The notes: generated from the sequence alone by a model not told the origin. A stretch of 64,000 nucleotides of DNA from Haematobacter massiliensis (GCF_000740795.1 NZ_JGYG01000001.1:558001-622000); one strand, 5' to 3'. Positions 17,770 to 27,196 are shown, counted from the first letter of the stretch. Made by a program: numbers and translations.

Positions 17770-18783
17770 ATGCGGGGCAACTCTCTCCTTACCTTTACCG
17801 ATGCCGGGATATTCTGCCCCGAGGGCGGCTTCCACATAGACCCCTGGCGGCCGGTGGACCGTGCCGTGATCACCCATGCCCATTCGGACCATGCCCGGGG
17901 CGGCAGCAACCGTTACCTTGCCACGCCGCTCACCGCGCCCATTCTGCGCTACCGGCTTGGCGACGTTCGGGTCGAGCCGCTGCCTTACGGGGAGCGGCGG
18001 CAGATCGGCGGGGTAACGCTTTCCTTCCATCCGGCCGGACATGTCCCAGGCTCCGCACAGGTGCGGATTGAGCGGGGCGGAGAGGTCTGGGTGGTATCGG
18101 GCGACTACAAGACCGAGCCTGACGGCCTCTCGGAGCCGTTCGAGCCGGTGCCCTGCGATACCTTCATCTCCGAATGCACGTTCGGCCTGCCGATCTTTTC
18201 CTGGCAGCCGCAGGCGGAGATCATGGGCGCGGTGAACGACTGGTGGCGGGCGAATGCCGCCGCCGGTCGGTTTTCCGTCATCGGAGCCTATTCGCTGGGA
18301 AAGGCCCAGCGGATCCTCGCCTCCGTCGACAATGGAATCGGCCCCCTGCTCACCCATGGCGCCATCGAGGGCACGACCGAGGCGCTGCGGGCGGCGGGTG
18401 TTTCCCTGCCCGACACGGTCCGCGTGACGCCGGAGACCGATCTCCGGGCGCTGCCGGGGGGGCTGGTGGTGGCGCCGCCCTCTGCGCTGGCCTCGCCCTG
18501 GGTGCGGCGTTTTGGCGCGGCGGAGACGGCGCTCGCCTCCGGCTGGATGGCACTGCGCGGCGTGCGGCGGAACCGTGGCGTGCAGCGGGGCTTCGTGCTG
18601 TCCGACCATGCCGATTGGGCGGGGCTGAACAGCGCGATCCGGGCGACCGGGGCGGAGAAGGTCTTCGTCACCCACGGCTATACCCAGCCCTTCCGCAGAT
18701 GGCTTGCCGAGGAGGGTTTCGACGCGGGTATCGTCGAGACCCGTTACGAAGGCGACGAAGCCGGCGACGAGGTGGTCGAATGA
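17770..18783 (+). CDS. ligase-associated DNA exonuclease (metallo-beta-lactamase fold)
   Basis: A 337-residue member of the ligase-associated exonuclease family (TIGR04122-like). The metal site HAHSDH is at residues 36-41, and later motifs include HPAGHVPGSAQ, SGDYKTE and LSDHADW. Relatives are beta-CASP-type nucleases thought to trim DNA ends. The stop overlaps the DNA ligase start (ATGA), so the two enzymes are coupled and probably act in the same end-processing and sealing step. Confidence 0.9.
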   Translation: MRGNSLLTFTDAGIFCPEGGFHIDPWRPVDRAVITHAHSDHARGGSNRYLATPLTAPILRYRLGDVRVEPLPYGERRQIGGVTLSFHPAGHVPGSAQVRIERGGEVWVVSGDYKTEPDGLSEPFEPVPCDTFISECTFGLPIFSWQPQAEIMGAVNDWWRANAAAGRFSVIGAYSLGKAQRILASVDNGIGPLLTHGAIEGTTEALRAAGVSLPDTVRVTPETDLRALPGGLVVAPPSALASPWVRRFGAAETALASGWMALRGVRRNRGVQRGFVLSDHADWAGLNSAIRATGAEKVFVTHGYTQPFRRWLAEEGFDAGIVETRYEGDEAGDEVVE

Positions 18784-20393
18784 AGCGGTTCGCCGCCCTT
18801 TTCGCCGCACTGGACCGCACGACCAAGACGGGCGCCAAGGTGACGGCGCTGGCGGACTATTTCCGCACCGCCGATGACGCGGACAGACTCTGGACCATCG
18901 CGCTCCTGTCCGGCCGCCGTCCGAAGCGCGCGGTGAATGCCACGCGGCTGGCCGAATGGGCGTCGGAGGCTGCCGGGCTGCCCTTCTGGCTTTTCGAGGA
19001 AAGCTACGCGATGGTCGGCGATCTTGCCGAGACGATCGCCCTGCTGCTCCCGCCCCCCGAAGGCGCGGAAGACCTGCCGCTTTCCGACTGGATCGCGCGG
19101 TTGCGGGACATGGCGCTCCTGGATGAACCCGCGCGCAAGCAGGTGATCCTCGACAGCTGGAACCGGCTGGGCGGCGAGGAGCGTTTCATCTTCAACAAGC
19201 TCATCACAGGCGGCTTCCGCATGGGCGTGAGTCAGGGGCTGATGACCCGCGCGCTGGCTCAGGCAACCGGGATGGAGGAAGCCACGCTCGCCCATCGGCT
19301 GATGGGCGGCTGGACGCCGGACAACACCACCTTCGCGCGTCTCGTGCTTGAACCCGACCCGGAGGCGGACCTCTCGCGGCCCTATCCGTTCTGCCTCGCC
19401 TCGCCGCTGGAGGGAGAGGCAGTGGCCTTGGGACCGCCGGCGGATTGGATCGCGGAATGGAAATGGGATGGTATCCGGGGTCAACTCATCCGGCGCGGAG
19501 GCACGCATTTCCTCTGGTCCCGGGGGGAGGAGCTGGTCACCGACCGCTTCCCGGAGCTTGCCCGCGCGCTCGACTTCCTGCCCGATGGGACCGTGATCGA
19601 CGGGGAGATACTCGCGTGGGAGGGGGAGGCCCCGCTCCCCTTCTCCGCTCTTCAGACGCGTATCGGGCGCAAGACCCTTTCCCGCAAGGTGCTCAGCGAC
19701 GCGCCCGTGGTGCTGCTGGCCTATGACCTGCTCGAAGCGGAGGGGGTGGACATCCGGGACACGCCGCTCGCGGAACGCCGGGCCCGGCTGGAGGCACTCA
19801 TCGGGGCTATGCCACCGGACCTGCCGCTCAACCTCTCGCCGCTTCTGGACTTCACCGATTGGGAGAGCCTGCCCGCGCAGCGGGACCGCTCCCGGATGAT
19901 CGGGGCGGAGGGGCTGATGCTGAAACGGCTCGCCTCTCCCTACACCGGCGGGCGGAAGCGGGGAGACTGGTGGAAGTGGAAGGTTGACCCCATGACCGTC
20001 GATGCGGTGATGATCTATGCCCAGGCCGGACATGGACGGCGCGCGACGCTCTATACCGACTTCACCTTCGCGGTGCGCGACGGCAATGACCTCGTCCCCT
20101 TCACCAAGGCGTATTCCGGCCTGACGGATACGGAGTTCCGCAAGATCAGCCAATGGGTCCGCAGCCATACGCTCGAACGCTTCGGCCCGGTCAGGCGTGT
20201 GCCGCCCGAACTCGTGTTCGAGATCGGCTTCGAGGGCATCCAGCCCTCCCCCCGCCACAAATCCGGCATCGCGCTCCGCTTTCCCCGGATGCTCCGCTGG
20301 CGCCACGACAAGCCCGTCTCGGAGATCGACACGCTCGACACACTCCGCGCCTTGCTTGCGGAGGCGGAAGCCCGGCCCGCACCGCCGGAGTAG
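18780..20393 (+). CDS. ATP-dependent DNA ligase
   Basis: A 537-residue ATP-dependent ligase of the bacterial LigB/LigC-like group associated with an exonuclease. The adenylated lysine is Lys228 in EWKWDGIRG. Further nucleotidyltransferase motifs are DGEILAW, EGLMLKR and WWKWK. An N-terminal DNA-binding domain covers about residues 1-200 and an OB domain the last 120. It is an accessory repair ligase besides the NAD-dependent LigA expected elsewhere. The Lhr-type helicase and PdeM phosphoesterase that often travel with this pair are not in the window. Confidence 0.93.
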   Translation: MKRFAALFAALDRTTKTGAKVTALADYFRTADDADRLWTIALLSGRRPKRAVNATRLAEWASEAAGLPFWLFEESYAMVGDLAETIALLLPPPEGAEDLPLSDWIARLRDMALLDEPARKQVILDSWNRLGGEERFIFNKLITGGFRMGVSQGLMTRALAQATGMEEATLAHRLMGGWTPDNTTFARLVLEPDPEADLSRPYPFCLASPLEGEAVALGPPADWIAEWKWDGIRGQLIRRGGTHFLWSRGEELVTDRFPELARALDFLPDGTVIDGEILAWEGEAPLPFSALQTRIGRKTLSRKVLSDAPVVLLAYDLLEAEGVDIRDTPLAERRARLEALIGAMPPDLPLNLSPLLDFTDWESLPAQRDRSRMIGAEGLMLKRLASPYTGGRKRGDWWKWKVDPMTVDAVMIYAQAGHGRRATLYTDFTFAVRDGNDLVPFTKAYSGLTDTEFRKISQWVRSHTLERFGPVRRVPPELVFEIGFEGIQPSPRHKSGIALRFPRMLRWRHDKPVSEIDTLDTLRALLAEAEARPAPPE

Positions 20394-20495
20394 CGGCCCC
20401 GAGCCTTGCAGAGCATCTGACCCCCGACAGGATCGTCGAGAGCCTCTGGCAGACCTCATGCCCGCGCGGCGGAGGACGGCGATCATCACCCGCTG

Positions 20496-21191
20496 TCAGA
20501 GGCGATAGCCGCCTGACACGGTAAGAACCTCACCGGTAATGAACCCGGCCTCCTCACTCACCAAAAAGCGAACGGCGCGGGCGATGTCCCGTGCCTCGCC
20601 TATCCGGCCGAGGGCGGTCTCTCCGACAAAAAGCGCCGTCAATTCCGCGGAACGGGGTTGTTCGGGCGTGTTGACGGCACCCGGGGCGACTGCATTCACC
20701 CGAATCCCCCTGCCGCCCAGTTCCTTCGCCATCGCACGCGTCCAGAGGTTCAGCGCGGCCTTGCTCGCCCCATAGGTGGACGCATCGCGCGGCGGCAGCA
20801 CCGCGTTCACCGAGGATATGTTGACGATCGCAGAGCCCGGCTTCAGATGCGGCAGGGCCGCCGCGAGCAGAGCCTGCGGCGCAAGCAGGTTTACCGCGAG
20901 AATGTCCATTGCCGACACTGCATCGAAGCTCTCCTTCGGGGAAGGACGAACGACACCCGCATTGTTGACGATGATATCCAAGCGCCCCAGCTGCGCCATC
21001 ACTTCTGCAACCACTTTAACAGCTGCATCGGGCCTGGCGAGGTCAGCGCGAATGGCGACGATATCAGGGGAAAGGCTCTCGGGCGCGGTTGTCCGCCAGG
21101 TAATGACGACCTTGTGGTCCCGTCGCAGATGCTCGGCTATGGCCCTGCCTATGCCGCGGGAACCTCCGGTTACCAAAGCCACCTTGAGCAT
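20496..21191 (-). CDS. short-chain dehydrogenase/reductase (FabG-like)
   Basis: A 231-residue NAD(P)-dependent oxidoreductase. The cofactor motif TGGSRGIG is at residues 8-15, NNAG at 77-79 region, and the catalytic Ser127, Tyr140 and Lys144 (STYGASK) are present. The end, GFITGEVLTVSGGYRL, is typical of 3-oxoacyl-ACP reductase-like members. The true substrate is unknown; the gene stands alone and not in a fatty-acid operon. The start at 21191 is where the Rossmann fold begins; the frame extends upstream without family similarity. Confidence 0.85.
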   Translation of the reverse strand: MLKVALVTGGSRGIGRAIAEHLRRDHKVVITWRTTAPESLSPDIVAIRADLARPDAAVKVVAEVMAQLGRLDIIVNNAGVVRPSPKESFDAVSAMDILAVNLLAPQALLAAALPHLKPGSAIVNISSVNAVLPPRDASTYGASKAALNLWTRAMAKELGGRGIRVNAVAPGAVNTPEQPRSAELTALFVGETALGRIGEARDIARAVRFLVSEEAGFITGEVLTVSGGYRL

Positions 21192-21385
21192 GAATATCCT
21201 CTGCGTGCCCCGCAGGGTGAAGCCGCGCCCTTCAGCCCGCTGATCGTTGCGAGAATGAAGCGCCTTGTATGGTTCCGCAAGAGCCGCCCGGCCGTCCCCA
21301 CCCCTTGCCGCGCCACCGTGAGGCGCTGCTACAGCTTGCACTCTCCGGCCGCCCGCACCAGTTTATGCCCAAAAGGAGACTTGCC

Positions 21386-23218
21386 ATGGCCCTGCCCCTC
21401 CCCCGACCCGTTTACGATACCGCCTCCGGCGCAGCCGCGTTCGGCGATCTGCCGGAATGGGACCTGACCGACCTCTACACCGCCCCGGACGCGCCGAAGC
21501 TCAAGCAGGACATGGACTGGCTTGAGGCCGAATGCGCCGATTTCGCCGCCGTCTATCAGGGGCGTCTGGCCGATCTGGACGCGGCGGAGCTGCTGGAAGT
21601 CGTCCGCCGTTATGAGCGGATCGACACGGTGGCCGGGCGGGTCATGTCCTATGCCGGGCTGCGCTACTATCAGAACACCATGGACAGCGCGCGCGCCAAG
21701 TTCCTCTCTGACTGTCAGGACAGGATCACATCCTTCACCACGCCGCTGGTCTTCTTCTCGCTCGAACTGAACCGGATCGACGATGCGGCGCTGGAAGCGC
21801 GCTTTGCCGAGAACGCCGATCTCGCCCGTTACAAGCCGATCTTCGAGCGGATCCGCGCCATGCGCCCCTACCAGCTTTCCGACGAGCTGGAGACTTTCCT
21901 GCACGACCAGTCAGCCGTCGGGGCAGCCGCCTGGAACCGGCTGTTCGATGAGACGACCGCCGGGCTGGAGTTTACCGTCAAGGGCGAAACGCTCAATCTT
22001 GAAGCCACGCTCAACCTGCTGACCGACACCGACCGCGCGACGCGCGAAGCGGCAGCGCGGGAGCTGGCGCGGGTATTCGGCCAGAACATCAAGCTCTTCT
22101 CCCGCGTGCACAACACGCTGGCCAAGGAGAAGGAGATCGAGGACCGCTGGCGCAAGATGCCTACTGCCCAGACCGCCCGCCACCTGTCCAACCAGGTGGA
22201 GCCGGAAGTGGTGGAGGCGCTGCGGAACGCCGTGGTCGCGGCCTATCCGAAGCTCTCGCATCGCTACTACCGGCTGAAGGCGAAGTGGATGGGTCTTGAT
22301 CATCTGGAGATCTGGGACAGGAATGCCCCTCTGCCGCTCGATGCGCCGATACCGGTGGATTGGGCGACGGCGAAGAAGACCGTGCTTGACGCCTATTCCG
22401 ACTTCTCCCCCAAAATGGCTGAAATCGCGGAGCCGTTCTTCGACAAGGGCTGGATCGACGCCGGCGTGAAGCCCGGTAAGGCGCCCGGTGCCTTCGCCCA
22501 TCCGACCGTCGCCGAAGTACATCCCTATGTCATGCTGAACTACCTCGGCAAACCCCGGGATGTGATGACACTCGCCCATGAACTGGGCCACGGCGTGCAT
22601 CAGGTTCTGGCCGCAGAACAGGGGGAGCTTCTGTCCTCCACCCCGCTGACGCTGGCGGAAACGGCGAGCGTGTTCGGGGAGATGCTGACCTTCCGCAAAC
22701 TGCTGGCGGAGGCGAAGACGCCGGAGGAGAAGAAGACCCTCCTCGCCGGCAAGGTGGAGGACATGATCAACACCGTCGTCCGGCAGATCGCGTTCTATGA
22801 CTTCGAATGCAAGCTGCATGCCGCACGGCGGGAGGGCGAACTCACGCCAGAGGACATCAATGCGCTCTGGATGTCCGTGCAGGCCGAAAGTCTTGGCGAC
22901 GCTTTCCGTTTCATGGACGGTTACGAGACCTACTGGACATACATATCGCACTTCGTGCACTCGCCGTTCTACGTCTATGCCTATGCCTTTGGCGACGGGT
23001 TGGTGAATGCGCTTTATGCGGTCTACGAAGAAGGCGATCCCTCGTTCCAGGACAAGTATTTCGCGCTGCTGAAGGCCGGCGGGTCCAAGCATCACAAGGA
23101 GCTTCTCGCGCCCTTCGGGCTGGACGCGACCGATCCGGCCTTCTGGGACAAGGGCCTGTCGATGATCTCCGGTTTCATAGATGAGCTGAAAGCCATGGAA
23201 GACCGGTCCGAAGACTGA
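21386..23218 (+). CDS. pepF: M3 family oligoendopeptidase (PepF type)
   Basis: A 610-residue cytosolic zinc metallopeptidase that cuts oligopeptides. The zinc motif HELGH is at residues 398-402, with the third ligand glutamate in the following TLAETASVFGE helix. The length and N-terminal DLTDLY segment fit the PepF clade. It would recycle peptides released by larger proteases. A strong ribosome site (AAAAGGAGAC, 21371-21380) decides ATG 21386 over the longer frame. A hairpin terminator follows the stop. Confidence 0.92.
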   Translation: MALPLPRPVYDTASGAAAFGDLPEWDLTDLYTAPDAPKLKQDMDWLEAECADFAAVYQGRLADLDAAELLEVVRRYERIDTVAGRVMSYAGLRYYQNTMDSARAKFLSDCQDRITSFTTPLVFFSLELNRIDDAALEARFAENADLARYKPIFERIRAMRPYQLSDELETFLHDQSAVGAAAWNRLFDETTAGLEFTVKGETLNLEATLNLLTDTDRATREAAARELARVFGQNIKLFSRVHNTLAKEKEIEDRWRKMPTAQTARHLSNQVEPEVVEALRNAVVAAYPKLSHRYYRLKAKWMGLDHLEIWDRNAPLPLDAPIPVDWATAKKTVLDAYSDFSPKMAEIAEPFFDKGWIDAGVKPGKAPGAFAHPTVAEVHPYVMLNYLGKPRDVMTLAHELGHGVHQVLAAEQGELLSSTPLTLAETASVFGEMLTFRKLLAEAKTPEEKKTLLAGKVEDMINTVVRQIAFYDFECKLHAARREGELTPEDINALWMSVQAESLGDAFRFMDGYETYWTYISHFVHSPFYVYAYAFGDGLVNALYAVYEEGDPSFQDKYFALLKAGGSKHHKELLAPFGLDATDPAFWDKGLSMISGFIDELKAMEDRSED

Positions 23219-23233
23219 GTTTCTTCATGTAAG

Positions 23234-23259
23234 AGGGGCGGCCGTGGGAGGCCGCCCCT
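23234..23259 (+). terminator. hairpin terminator between pepF and the DUF2382 gene
   Basis: A perfect 10-bp stem (AGGGGCGGCC / GGCCGCCCCT, six-base loop) lies 15 bases after the pepF stop and just before the end of the convergent DUF2382 gene. There is no long T-run on either strand, so strength is uncertain. A near-identical stem ends truB. Confidence 0.6.
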
Positions 23260-23294
23260 TCAAAATGGACTTTCAGTCGTCAGACGCCCTGCGG

Positions 23295-24740
23295 TCAGAT
23301 GGGACGGACGGGTTTGTCCTTCGTATCCCTCATCGCCGCCATATCGCTGGAATCCACGACATCGGCGCTCCGGGTTTTCAGGTCGGTGCGGGCGTCCTCG
23401 ATCTCCACTTCGGTGTGGCGCACCTTGTCGGTCACGGTCTCCGTGTGATCCTCCTGATGACGGCGAAGGGCGATCTCCTCCGTCACGCGAGCTTCCTTGC
23501 TGATCACCGCTTCTTCCCTGTGTTCCTCCGCCTCGATCACACGTTCGCGGAACAGATCCTCGCCCGCCTTCACGGCTCTATCCACGGGATGGCGATCGAT
23601 CTCCACGTGATCGCTGTGCAGAGTGACCTCCTCCGAGACCGGTGTCTCCACCACATAGGAGCGGACCCGAACCCGGCCGAGGTTCACGTCCCGCTTGCCG
23701 ACGCGGAGTTGCTCCTCGACAATCGGAATGATCTCGTCGGTGGCGCGATATTCTTCCACATCCTCGTCGGAATAGGTGCGCGCAGCGTTGTAAGCCGCCG
23801 CCGTCGGAGCGCCGCCGACGCTCCCACCCATCTGGCCGGAAGCGGCAGGCTGAGAGGCGGCCATCTGCTGGGTCGCCGTATCGCTGCGGGTGCTGCTCAT
23901 CGCGGCGGCGGCAGTTGCTGCGGCACCCGTCGCAGCGACGGTGGCCGCTCCGGTCGCGGATTCGCCACGCCAGCCCTGTTCTCGCCACTCGCCCGCCCGA
24001 ACATCGAGATCAATGGCGCCCTCATCCTCGAGTATGTCGAGCACGTCGTCATGCTTCTCATCGGGCACATTGCTCACCGCTACCAGATAGCCGCCGCGGC
24101 GAAGCCCCTCCGCATAGGTCTCCCGCTCATCATCCGGGAAGAAAAAGTCTGAGATGCTCTCCCAGAAGCCGCGATCCTCATAATCGGAAGACGCGCGACC
24201 GACATATTCCTCACCGCCCGTGATACGGATGGAGGTTTCGGGCAGACCCAGAGCGTTGAGCGCGTCGCGCGCCCGGTCTGCCTCCGCCTTGCTGTCGAAA
24301 AATGCCGTCAAGTTCCGGTTTCCATAGTCGGCCATGATATGGTCCTCTCTCATGGATGAAGCCTCGGGCGATCTGCCGCTTCGGACGATCTCCGCCCGCT
24401 GACGCCTTAGCGTCACGGGCACGGAAACGGCCTCGCGCCTTTGGCGCTGGATCAGATGTATCTCTTCCTTAAGTACCAGCCGCCTCTGGACGACCAGACG
24501 TTCCTCAACCACCGGAATGATGGTGACGCCATCCTCGACACGTGTGTCGGGGACCGCCTCAACCTCCCGGTTGATCGCAACACGCTTTACCTCCAGCTCA
24601 GTGGAGACCAGTTCCACTTCTGCAGTCTCGACGACGGTTTCGGTACGAAGATGAACGCTTACCCGCCCCGTCACGGCATCTCTCACGGAGATCGAGACGT
24701 GCTCTTGGGCAAGCGGCAGTATCAACTCCTCATCGCGCAT
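23295..24740 (-). CDS. double DUF2382 (YsnF/AvaK) stress protein with a 17M-like middle domain
   Basis: One uninterrupted 481-codon frame. Residues 1 to about 121 form a first DUF2382 domain (charged beta repeat, IIPVVEERLVVQRR). From Met136 (MADYGNRNLTAFF) a second unit begins: a general-stress-protein-17M-like domain, an Ala/Thr/Gly/Ser-rich linker (about 255-315) and a second DUF2382 domain (IIPIVEEQLRVGKR). Both ATG 24740 and the internal ATG 24335 have good ribosome sites (GGGGGG and GAGAGGA), so a 481-residue and a 346-residue product are both possible. DUF2382 proteins are linked to general stress; a matching stress-type promoter precedes 24740. Confidence 0.82.
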   Translation of the reverse strand: MRDEELILPLAQEHVSISVRDAVTGRVSVHLRTETVVETAEVELVSTELEVKRVAINREVEAVPDTRVEDGVTIIPVVEERLVVQRRLVLKEEIHLIQRQRREAVSVPVTLRRQRAEIVRSGRSPEASSMREDHIMADYGNRNLTAFFDSKAEADRARDALNALGLPETSIRITGGEEYVGRASSDYEDRGFWESISDFFFPDDERETYAEGLRRGGYLVAVSNVPDEKHDDVLDILEDEGAIDLDVRAGEWREQGWRGESATGAATVAATGAAATAAAAMSSTRSDTATQQMAASQPAASGQMGGSVGGAPTAAAYNAARTYSDEDVEEYRATDEIIPIVEEQLRVGKRDVNLGRVRVRSYVVETPVSEEVTLHSDHVEIDRHPVDRAVKAGEDLFRERVIEAEEHREEAVISKEARVTEEIALRRHQEDHTETVTDKVRHTEVEIEDARTDLKTRSADVVDSSDMAAMRDTKDKPVRPI

Positions 24741-24766
24741 CTCATACCCCCCGCGATCGGGTATGA

Positions 24767-24791
24767 AACGCCGCTTAAGCGGCGATGTTCC
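24767..24791 (-). promoter_or_regulatory. EcfG-type stress promoter of the DUF2382 gene, with an embedded palindrome
   Basis: On the minus strand GGAAC (24791-24787), 16 bases, then CGTT (24770-24767). This equals the GGAAC-N16/17-CGTT pattern known for the EcfG general-stress sigma factor of alphaproteobacteria. It lies 26 bases upstream of ATG 24740. The spacer overlaps the perfect 16-bp palindrome CGCCGCTTAAGCGGCG (24769-24784), a possible operator. Confidence 0.65.
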
Positions 24792-24898
24792 TGCTTATCG
24801 CGGAAAGGTCACATCCTGCGATGGGAAGCCATCCCGCCATTGCCGTGGCGGCGAGAACGACATATTCGGTCGTTAAGCCGCCATGCGAGGACGCTTCC

Positions 24899-26530
24899 GT
24901 GCCTGAACGCCCCTCCTCTCTCGCCCCCTTCCGTCACAGGACGTTTCGGATGCTTTGGATGGCCACGCTGCTCTCCAATCTCGGCGGGCTGATACAGGGC
25001 GTGGGCGCGGGCTGGATGATGACCACGCTGACCACGTCGACGGGTCTCGTTGCCCTGGTTCAGGCCTCCACCACGCTGCCGATCATGCTGTTCTCCATCC
25101 CGGCGGGTGCACTGGCCGATACGCTTGACCGGCGGCGGATCATGCTGTTTGCGCAGTCGTTCATGCTGCTCGTGTCCATCGGACTGGCGCTCACCGCTTT
25201 TGCGGGGCTGCTGACGCCCTGGACGCTTCTGGCGTTCACCTTCATGATCGGGGTGGGAACGGCGCTTCACAACCCGTCGTGGCAATCCTCCATGGGCGAC
25301 ATCGTCCCGCGGCAGGATCTGGCACAGGCCGTGTCGCTGAACTCCATGGGCTTCAACCTGATGCGGAGCGTCGGCCCGGCCATCGGGGGTATCATCGTTG
25401 CGACAGCAGGCGCGGCCATGGCCTTCGCGCTGAACGCGCTCAGCTATGTCTCGCTCATCTTCGCCCTCTGGCGCTGGAAGCCGGACCCCAAGCCCGCGCC
25501 GCTCGCGCGGGAGCCGTTGGGAAGGGCCATCGGTTCTGGCCTGCGCTATGTCTCCATGTCGCCGCATCTGCTGAAAGTGATGCTGCGGGCCTTCTGCTTC
25601 GGCTTCTCCGCAGTTTCCATCCTCGCACTGCTTCCTGTCGTGTCGCAGCGGCTGCTGAACGGCACCGCGCTGACCTATGGTTTGCTGCTTGGCTGTTTCG
25701 GGTTGGGCGCGATCGGCGGGGCGTTCTCCAATTCGAGGATGCGGGAGGTGCTGTCGAACGAGAATGTGGCCCGCTGCGGCTTTCTCGCGGTGGCGATCAC
25801 CACTGCCATGCTCGCGGTCAGCCGGGATCTGTGGCTGAGTTGCCTGTTCCTTCTGCTTGGCGGCGCGGGATGGGTTCTGGCCCTGTCGCTCTTCAACGTG
25901 ACGGTGCAGCTTTCCACGCCACGCTGGGTCGTGGGTCGGGCGCTTGCCTTCTATCAGACCTTCACCTTCGGAGGCATGGCGATCGGGAGCTGGGTCTGGG
26001 GCATGATCGCCGAGGAATATGGGGTGGATACCTCGCTGCTCGCGGCGTCCATCACGCTCGTCCTCGGCATGGCGCTCGGGCTGGCCTGGAGCTTGCCAGC
26101 CTTTGGTACCGTCAATCTCGACCCCCTGGACCGCTTCAACGAACCGGCGCTGCGGCTTGACATCAAACAGCGGAGCGGGCCGCTGATGATCATGGTCGAT
26201 TACGTCATCCGCCCGGAGGACACGGACGATTTCCTTGCCGCGATGAGCGAGCGTCGCCGCATCCGCATCCGGGACGGCGCCCGCCAATGGGCACTTCTGC
26301 GTGACCTCGAGCAGCCCGATCTCTGGACGGAAAGCTATCATGTGCCGACATGGATGGACTATCTCCGCCATAACCAGCGCCGTACCGTTGGGGATTACGA
26401 GATCACCAAGCGGCTCCGCATGCTTCATTCCGGCGATGCGCCGCCCCGCGTTCATCGAATGATCGAGCGCCAGACCGTGCCCCCCCATGACGATCTGCCG
26501 CTGAAACCGATCAGCGAAAGCGTTCACTAG
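24899..26530 (+). CDS. MFS transporter, EntS-like (MFS_3) with C-terminal cytosolic domain
   Basis: A 543-residue major-facilitator exporter. It starts at GTG with RPSSLAPFRHRTFRMLWMATLLSNLG, has about a dozen hydrophobic segments and the DTLDRRRIML loop typical of MFS_3/EntS-like proteins. After roughly residue 420 a soluble domain of about 110 residues follows (IMVDYVIRPEDTDDFLAAM), similar to a dimeric alpha/beta-barrel fold and usual in this subfamily. The substrate is unknown. GTG 24899 is preferred because GCGAGGA lies seven bases upstream. Confidence 0.85.
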   Translation: MPERPSSLAPFRHRTFRMLWMATLLSNLGGLIQGVGAGWMMTTLTTSTGLVALVQASTTLPIMLFSIPAGALADTLDRRRIMLFAQSFMLLVSIGLALTAFAGLLTPWTLLAFTFMIGVGTALHNPSWQSSMGDIVPRQDLAQAVSLNSMGFNLMRSVGPAIGGIIVATAGAAMAFALNALSYVSLIFALWRWKPDPKPAPLAREPLGRAIGSGLRYVSMSPHLLKVMLRAFCFGFSAVSILALLPVVSQRLLNGTALTYGLLLGCFGLGAIGGAFSNSRMREVLSNENVARCGFLAVAITTAMLAVSRDLWLSCLFLLLGGAGWVLALSLFNVTVQLSTPRWVVGRALAFYQTFTFGGMAIGSWVWGMIAEEYGVDTSLLAASITLVLGMALGLAWSLPAFGTVNLDPLDRFNEPALRLDIKQRSGPLMIMVDYVIRPEDTDDFLAAMSERRRIRIRDGARQWALLRDLEQPDLWTESYHVPTWMDYLRHNQRRTVGDYEITKRLRMLHSGDAPPRVHRMIERQTVPPHDDLPLKPISESVH

Positions 26531-26641
26531 CTCTGGCGAGAGCGCCAAAGAGCACTATACCTCCCCCCGTGTCCCATGCGTTACCTGGTCGCGTACGGGA
26601 AGGGTGCGACTTGCACCGGAATGCCCGGCGAGAAGGGATCG

Positions 26642-27196
26642 ATGATGACGGATATGCCGCGACGCTGGCACCTAAGGGCCGCTACTCATGCCTCGCATGA
26701 CGCGGTGGACAGGGTCGTCGGGGGCGTGGATACCCTCGCCGGGTACGGGGATTACGTGCTGGCGCTCCATCGCTTCAGGGCGGTGGTGGAGACGGCGCTG
26801 AAGGGGATTGTGCTGCCGGAGGGGCTTCGCGGCTGGCAACCTGCCAGCGTGGCCCCGGCCCTTCTCTCTGACATGGGCGATCTTGACCTCGCACCATTGC
26901 CCCCCTTGTCAGGCGGCCCCCTGCTCGATGCGCGGGGTGAGACCGCTTATGGTACGCTTTATGTTCTGGAAGGCGCGACGCTTGGCGCGCAGGTGCTTCT
27001 GCGGCGGGCACAGAAACTTGGCCTGACGAGCCAGCACGGCGCCCGGCATCTCGCCCTTCAGGCAGGGCGCGTGCCTCAGTGGCGAGAGTTCCTCACCCGG
27101 CTTGAGGCCGAGAGCGACTTCGATCTGGGTCTGGCCGCGACCGCGAGCAGCGCCTGCTTCGCCCTCGCCCAGAACGCCTTCGGAAAGACTGAGTGA
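26642..27196 (+). CDS. bphO: biliverdin-producing heme oxygenase
   Basis: A 184-residue BphO-type heme oxygenase that opens heme to biliverdin, iron and CO. The heme-ligand histidine is in THASHDAVD (His16 or His19). GTLYVLEGATLGAQVLLRR is the family signature around the distal helix. Biliverdin is the chromophore of the bacteriophytochrome encoded immediately downstream, whose ATG overlaps this stop (TGATG). GAGAAGGG upstream supports ATG 26642. Confidence 0.92.
   Translation: MMTDMPRRWHLRAATHASHDAVDRVVGGVDTLAGYGDYVLALHRFRAVVETALKGIVLPEGLRGWQPASVAPALLSDMGDLDLAPLPPLSGGPLLDARGETAYGTLYVLEGATLGAQVLLRRAQKLGLTSQHGARHLALQAGRVPQWREFLTRLEAESDFDLGLAATASSACFALAQNAFGKTE

Noticed and set aside
24809-26548. 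579-codon open frame on the minus strand opposite the MFS gene
   Set aside because: It mirrors the transporter exactly, is rich in Arg/His/Gln with no family look, and exists because GC-rich third positions remove stop codons on the opposite strand.
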